A stretch of DNA of 64,000 bases, from contig BCKC01000005.1 in the NCBI GenBank assembly GCA_001600455.1, positions 3,286,001-3,350,000 on the forward strand, read 5' to 3'. Under the pieces are notes generated by a model. The model saw only the letters and a program-made list of their open reading frames with translations, did no database searches and had not been told where the DNA came from. This stretch comes from Endocalyx cinctus. Its lineage: Eukaryota; Ascomycota; Sordariomycetes; Amphisphaeriales; Apiosporaceae. Below are positions 58,515 through 64,000 of this stretch, piece by piece; position 1 is the first letter of the stretch, and each line of letters opens with the position of its first letter. Position numbers and translations under genes: made by a program.

Positions 58515-59163
58515 GATTGAAAAACAAATGGTCGAGTTTAATTCAAAAATTAATTTTGTTAATTACGCTCCGTCATAATCGATGATGTAGATCGAGATAC
58601 TATCAAGTATCAACCAATTTGCTTCCCCGCGTCGTCGTAGATGTAGATTACTCAATAGCGTAACATTCAGATACCCGCACTAAGCTAAATGGAGGAATGG
58701 TATTTCTAAAACAAGGATCCGTCTCGCATCCGGAATACCTGAATGGTCACATCCCCAATTGAATTGGAGAAGAAAGCATGGTACAAAAATACAAGTTGCC
58801 AAAAGGAGAATAGAAAGACTTACCCCTTTTCAATACCTGGTACCAAAACGATATCCACTTCAGGTCACCTTACTGCCGAGTATGTGCGGCAAGACACCCT
58901 CGACGGATGAAGTCGTACGCGCAATGATTGGCTGTCGTACTAAGAATTATAATTATACAGCAATCAACTAAAATTCATTGACCATTCGCTGTTCGACTAT
59001 GTAAGCTAATTATAGGTACTAGTTTAAGTTATTTTACTGTTAATTACAAGACTTTTATATAGATAATATCCAAAGCCCAGTACCTTTTTTTCTCTCTTTG
59101 CTGCATCTCGAGGGGAAAAATATTGCAACTTACCTAACTCAAGCGGTCAGCCCTTTATATATA
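58515..59163. promoter_or_regulatory. Divergent promoter, monooxygenase / PKS
   Basis: A 649-bp spacer between the two key biosynthetic genes. A small plus-strand frame at 58759-58971 has no features. TTTATATAG at 59055-59063 is a TATA-like box for the PKS. Confidence 0.45.
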
Positions 59164-62100
59164 ATGCCGAGCATAGCAGTATTCGCCGGACTAGGTTCTA
59201 AATCTTTATTCTCTCAGGCCATACTGGAGACCCTCAGGCAAGACTCTTCACGGCCGGAAGCACAGATCATACTTAAAACTTGTCACATCATTTTTACTGA
59301 ACAGATTACCAAAGCCTCATCACAAGGATATTCAGCCGCAAAACGCATTGCTCTGAATGATTTCAAACAACCCGAGACTCTGTTAAGACCCCCCGCAACC
59401 TACCATCAAAATGTTATCATACAACATACAACCTTGTATCTTTTTCAAATCATGCGATATGCCCACCACCACGGAAATATCGAAGATCTGAAAGGGCTGG
59501 CGGGATTTTGCATTGGCCTGCTACCTGCTGCAGCCGTGGCGGCAAGTCATGGTGTTCTTGAATTCCTTCAGCGTGCACAGGATTTCTTTTACGTTACCCT
59601 TTGGACTGGAATAATAGCAGGGTCCTACAGGGAGAGTGAAGTTTTACAAAATCACATTTCTTCAGACCTCCCATGGAGCGTTGTTGTAGATAATATCTCT
59701 AGAGATACTATCGATAAGTTTACCTCTGTTGACGTTGAAGGTGTAAGTAACATTAAGCCTCTATAATCAATCCATTTGGTTTTTTTTTTTTTTTTTTAAA
59801 TAATGAACGGTATATGTCGCTAATTACCACCCATAGGAGCATGTATACGTCAGTGCCATAAATTCAGCAAGATGTGTTACGTTAAGTGGTCACGGGGACC
59901 GACTTAATGAGTTTATCCACGAGAAACTTACCTCAGCTGCGCGAACGCGCCCAACTAATATCTCCACCTTGTATCATAATCGAAAAAGATTAAGTACCGA
60001 ATTTCACCAAACGGTAGACAATCTCAAACGTGAGATGCATTCTCGATGGGGCACTGAGTTATCCCTAGCGGTCCCGCTATTTTCGACAATAGCTGGAAAT
60101 CAACCGTTCTTGTTTGATACACCGGAATCTTTCCGCTTCGATAAACTCGTTATCACACTCCTGCAGATGATTTTCCTAGAACCTGTTGATTGGGTTTTCG
60201 TACAGAGTTCCGTATTAAATATGGTGGATAAGTGCAACAGCCCAGACGAATGGACTATTCTTAACTTCGGCCCTGGTTACGGCATGGCGAAGTCTGGTTT
60301 CCCGGAACTTCAGCGGATACGTATCGAAGATATTTCCACGTCCAGAGCATCACAAAAGTTCCACACTCTCAATCACGGTATCAGCCCAGACGACATTGCT
60401 ATAGTGGGTATGGCAGTTGAGCTTCCTGATGCCCAGGATGCAAGTGAATTGTGGGAGAACATCTGTAACGGAGTGAACTCTTGTTCTGAAGTAAGATACA
60501 ATTTTTTCTTTACCCCCCCCGTAAAGTAGAATCACGAGAAAAGAATACTCACTACGGTATTGATCACTTAGATTCCTACGTCAAGATTTAATGCCGATGA
60601 TTTCTACCTGAAGAGAGACGAAAGCGGTAATCGAAGTAAGAGATCTATAAATACTAAATATGGCAATTGTGAGTTACGTCCCAGGCCTTTCAGCGGAACA
60701 ATATTTCCCATTGGGAGCATGCAGCTGGAAAATTACTTATGAGCCCGTAACTTTCGCTCTGCTGCGCAAATGATTAATTATTCACTCAATAGTCTTGCGC
60801 AACCCGTTTTTATTTGACAATCAACTCTTCGACATCTCTCCACGGGAGGCTCGGTCCATTGATCCTCAGCAAAGGGTCCTGCTTCAGACAGCCTATCGTG
60901 CACTGGAAAATGCGGGATACGTTCCAGACACAACGCCGTCCTTTTGCCGGGAGACATTTGGATGCTTCATTGGTAATGCGACTTTAGATTATACGGACAA
61001 TCTCCGCTCGGAGATAGACGTGTACTACAGTCCAGGTAAGTTTCCCTACGGTCAGTGAAGCAAAAAATAGTATGTCTACTTACCACTCGTCGCAGGCACT
61101 CTCCGAGCATTTCAAAGCGGTAGAATTTCATACTTCTTTGGATGGAGTGGTCCATCCATTACGATGGACACAGCATGTTCTTCATCTATGGTGGCACTTC
61201 ATCAAGCGGTCAGATCTTTATCAGCTGGCGATTGCCGTGCAGCACTCGTGGGGGGCGTCAATGTTATATCTAGCCCAGACGTATGTGCTACACGCTCTAC
61301 TTTTCTCGATCAGATTTATAACAATAGCTAATTTACCATTACAGATGTACATAGGGCTTGATAGGGCACATTTCCTCAGTCCTACCGGCCAGTGCAAGGC
61401 TTTTGATGCATCTGCAGATGGGTATAGTCGATCCGAAGGGTGTGGAGTGTTCATCGTCAAGAAAGTAGCAGACGCTCTGGCAGAAGGTGACCAGATTCAT
61501 GCCATCATTAAAGGAATCGAAATCAATCAGAGTGGTAATGCGCATTCGATCACTCATCCACATGCACCGTCGCAAGAAGATTTATTTCGGCGCTTGTTGA
61601 GTAAAACTGGTGTCAACCCACATCAGGTATGGATACTTCACTTTCACTTTGAGTAATTCCACCACAGAATGTCTAACGCCTGTTTTTTTTTTTTTTTTCT
61701 AGATAACTGTCGTTGAGACACACGGTACTGGGTAAGCAAATATGATTGAAAATTGACCTGAAACGATCACGGAAATTAATCATTGTCATTTAGCACACAA
61801 GCCGGAGATCCGAATGAAGTTGCAAGTCTCCGCCAAGTTCTATGTAAGGGTCGTGACCCTCAGAATACGGTTCACTTTACTTCAATTAAAGGCAACATTG
61901 GTCACTGTGAGGCTGCTTCCGGCGCTGCTGCGTTGGCGAAGGTAGTGCTTATGATGAAGCATGAGAAAATACCTCCTCAAATCTCACTCCGACGACTCAA
62001 CCCGAAGATCCAAGAACTCGGCTCAGATGGGTTGGTAATTGATTGTGAAGTCGCAGCTTGGCATCGAGTTGGAACAACACCGAAGTTGGCATTGATCAAC

Positions 62101-64000
62101 AACTTTGGTGCAGCGGGATCAAATGCAGCGCTAGTCTTGCGAGAGTACAGCAACCCGAAACGAAATCCATCCACCGCCCGTGGAGGCCAAACATACGTAT
62201 TAAATCTTTCTGCCAAGAAAGCAGATTCACTGAAAATGCTTCAGAATAAATTTTTAGCCACCATGGAAGCACGGCTGCCTCAGGAGTTGTCTTCTCTTGC
62301 CGATATATGCTACACAATGACAGCTCGTCGCCAAATTTACGATCATCGGATGTCAGTGACAGGCGATTCTATATCGAATTTTATTGAAAAACTCAAAGGA
62401 GCTGAGAGTTCCCATATACCTAGCTCTACAGTCGGCAAGCTACAGTTTTTGTTTGTCTTCTCGGGTCAAGGAGCACAAGTAAGAATCTCTCCCTCTACTT
62501 TCTCCACACATATAGTCCATGCATAATTACCTGGGGGAAAAAAACAACGATGATAAATAAACTGGACTTTTTCATGTTCTAAAGCTGATATTGAATAGTA
62601 TTTCGGAATGGGGCAAGAACTACTATCCATTTACCCAGTATTTTCAAGAGTTATCTATGAATGCGATGATATCCTAAAGCGGAATGGGTTTCCCGGTTGC
62701 TTAGAGATAATTCAAAATGACACCGGAGATAAGGCAGATATAAGCAACACCACCCAGCTGCAAGCATTTCAGTCAGCTATCTACGCACTTGAAGTTGGTT
62801 TATCAAAGCTCTTGATGTCTTGGAACATTCTACCGTGCGCAGTAATCGGACACAGGTTAGTATCCTTGAAATTGATTGCCTTTTATATCGCAGGAAGACC
62901 TATCATGAACTTAGTACTAACCTGCTGAAATAATAGCCTAGGTGAATATGCTGCGTTAGCTATCGCTGGGGTCCTAGATGTTACTGACGGTGCTCTCTTG
63001 GTTGCTAGACGTGCTCAGCTCATGATTGAAACTTGTGAGCTTCAGAAAACTTCAATGTTGGCAATTAATGTTGGGAGCTCCGAAGCGCAAACTATGATCG
63101 ACAGTGACGACCAATTCAAACAAGTTTTAAGTATTAGCTGTGACAACAGTCCTACGGACTGCGTTGTGGGTGGCCCAGTTGGGCAGATTCAGGACTTTAA
63201 GAAAAAATACATTGACAGCTCCGCCAAAGCCAAAGCAAAGTTCTTGGACGTGCCTCTGGCATATCACACAGAAGCTATGGAGCCCATCTTGCCCGAGTTG
63301 GAAAAGTACGCAGCCACGCTGACACTGAGAAATGCTAAATTCCCGGTGATCTCGAATGTTTTAGGTCGAGTAGTGGAAGCGGGTGAGGAAGGTGTTTTCA
63401 CAGCCACCTATTTTGCAGATCATTCACGAAGGCCTGTTTCTTTCCGCAATGGGATAATCAATCTTCAAAACGGCCACATCTTGGAAGACTTAGCGTCAAC
63501 GGCAAAATGGATCGAGGTCGGACCTCACCCTTCACTTCTTCCCATGATTTCTACCCAAGTCAAGCCCAAGAAGGAGGATCTTTTACCATGCCTTAGAAAA
63601 GGCGTATCTCCTTCAGAAACACTTTCACAATTGCTGAGAAGCCTTTATCTGAAGGGCGCCATTATAAACTGGCGGCAGACCTTTGCATTTGAACAGCCGC
63701 CCTACCTTGTGGACCTCCCAGGGCTACCGTTCATCCAATCAGAGTTTGTGGCATCATACCCCCGTGAAAACGACCAGATGATGGCTCAGGACAAAGTTGA
63801 GAAACTCTCACCCAAAATCCCCGGCAATGTTTTTATTGGGAGTGTAGTTCAGAGAGCAAGTGAGGTGAACGGATATTCAGGAGTCTATGAGACGTCCATA
63901 CATTCTCTCGCTCACCTTATAACAGGCCACATGGTTTGTGACCATTCTCTCTGCCCAGCCTCTGTATATCACCAGATGGCGCTTTCGTCAATTGACGACA
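59164..64000 (+). CDS. Non-reducing polyketide synthase, partial (SAT-KS-AT-PT...)
   Basis: Exons 59164-59742, 59837-60490, 60572-60668, 60793-61035, 61096-61280, 61345-61626, 61703-61731, 61794-62478, 62599-62855 and 62937 to the edge; about 1358 residues seen, in frame throughout. [13 protein letters not shown] holds the GxCxG Cys. KS (from about 375): [15 protein letters not shown] (Cys552), ETHGTGT (His687), and [33 protein letters not shown] (Ser1004), [12 protein letters not shown] start: [16 protein letters not shown] (His1335). All of these keep catalytic residues. Exon 3 runs past a minor GTAAG to the donor at 60669, since this restores KYGNFLRNPFLF. It makes an aromatic or methylated polyketide on ACP; the ACP, CMeT and release domain lie beyond the window. 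The gene is open at the 3' edge. Confidence 0.93.

Noticed and set aside
60636..60792. Earlier PKS donor (GTAAG at 60636) for exon 3
   Set aside because: It would delete the [11 protein letters not shown] segment; extending to the donor at 60669 restores the block that KS domains carry before FLRNPFLF.
1..64000. CRISPR arrays, bacterial operons, rRNA or viral genes
   Set aside because: No spaced direct repeats, ribosome-binding sites, rRNA segments or viral-type proteins were seen in the window; the content is fungal.

Overview
This window is nuclear DNA of a filamentous ascomycete (Pezizomycotina, most likely a sordariomycete). The evidence is short GT..AG introns, mostly 45-130 nt and often several per gene, fungal-only families (DUF3632, BIM1-like, Zn2Cys6 regulators, nrPKS), and compact genes separated by AT-rich spacers. 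There are no bacterial-style operons, CRISPR arrays or recognisable rRNA/tRNA genes. I rebuilt exon structures by hand from splice signals and reading phase; 20 genes gave full phase-consistent models, the nrPKS runs off the window, and a few termini stay uncertain.

Left part (1-40 kb): a mixed, secretome-rich region. Predicted secreted or surface proteins are a Cys/Ser-Thr-rich protein (1.5-2.1 kb), a BIM1-like membrane-anchored protein (3.0-4.1 kb), a small protein with a CxxHDxC phospholipase-A2-like motif (5.1-5.7 kb), an S28 serine peptidase (8.6-10.6 kb), a six-cysteine small secreted protein (20.1-20.5 kb), an RNase T1-fold protein with altered catalytic positions (24.0-24.6 kb), an unrecognised Cys-rich secreted protein (25.7-26.7 kb), a PL20 glucuronan-lyase-like protein (29.5-30.4 kb) and a DUF6055-type zinc metalloprotease (38.4-39.7 kb). 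Intracellular genes between them are a Cys-rich zinc-binding-like protein, a PP1-family phosphatase that has lost catalytic residues, a GST-like protein, a HOL1-like MFS transporter, a DUF3632 protein, a GNAT acetyltransferase, an unknown protein and an aldehyde dehydrogenase.

Right part (43-64 kb): two regulators (a zinc-finger-like protein and a Zn2Cys6 factor) lead into what looks like a polyketide biosynthetic gene cluster: a DHA2/TRI12-type MFS efflux pump, a cupin protein, an AflR-type regulator with no visible zinc cluster, a FAD monooxygenase of the salicylate-hydroxylase/TropB type, and a non-reducing polyketide synthase (SAT-KS-AT-PT in view) that continues past the right edge. The natural reading is that the PKS makes an aromatic polyketide, the monooxygenase hydroxylates or dearomatises it, the cupin modifies it, the MFS pump exports it and the regulators control the set. 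Product identity cannot be read from this window.

Between the pump and the cupin lies a nested repeat: a 447-bp TG...CA element with a 5-bp target duplication (a probable solo LTR) sits inside an older repeat whose uninterrupted second copy lies about 430 bp further right. Large gene-free, AT-rich spacers (26.7-29.5, 36.1-38.4 and 39.7-43.2 kb) hold no recognisable genes.
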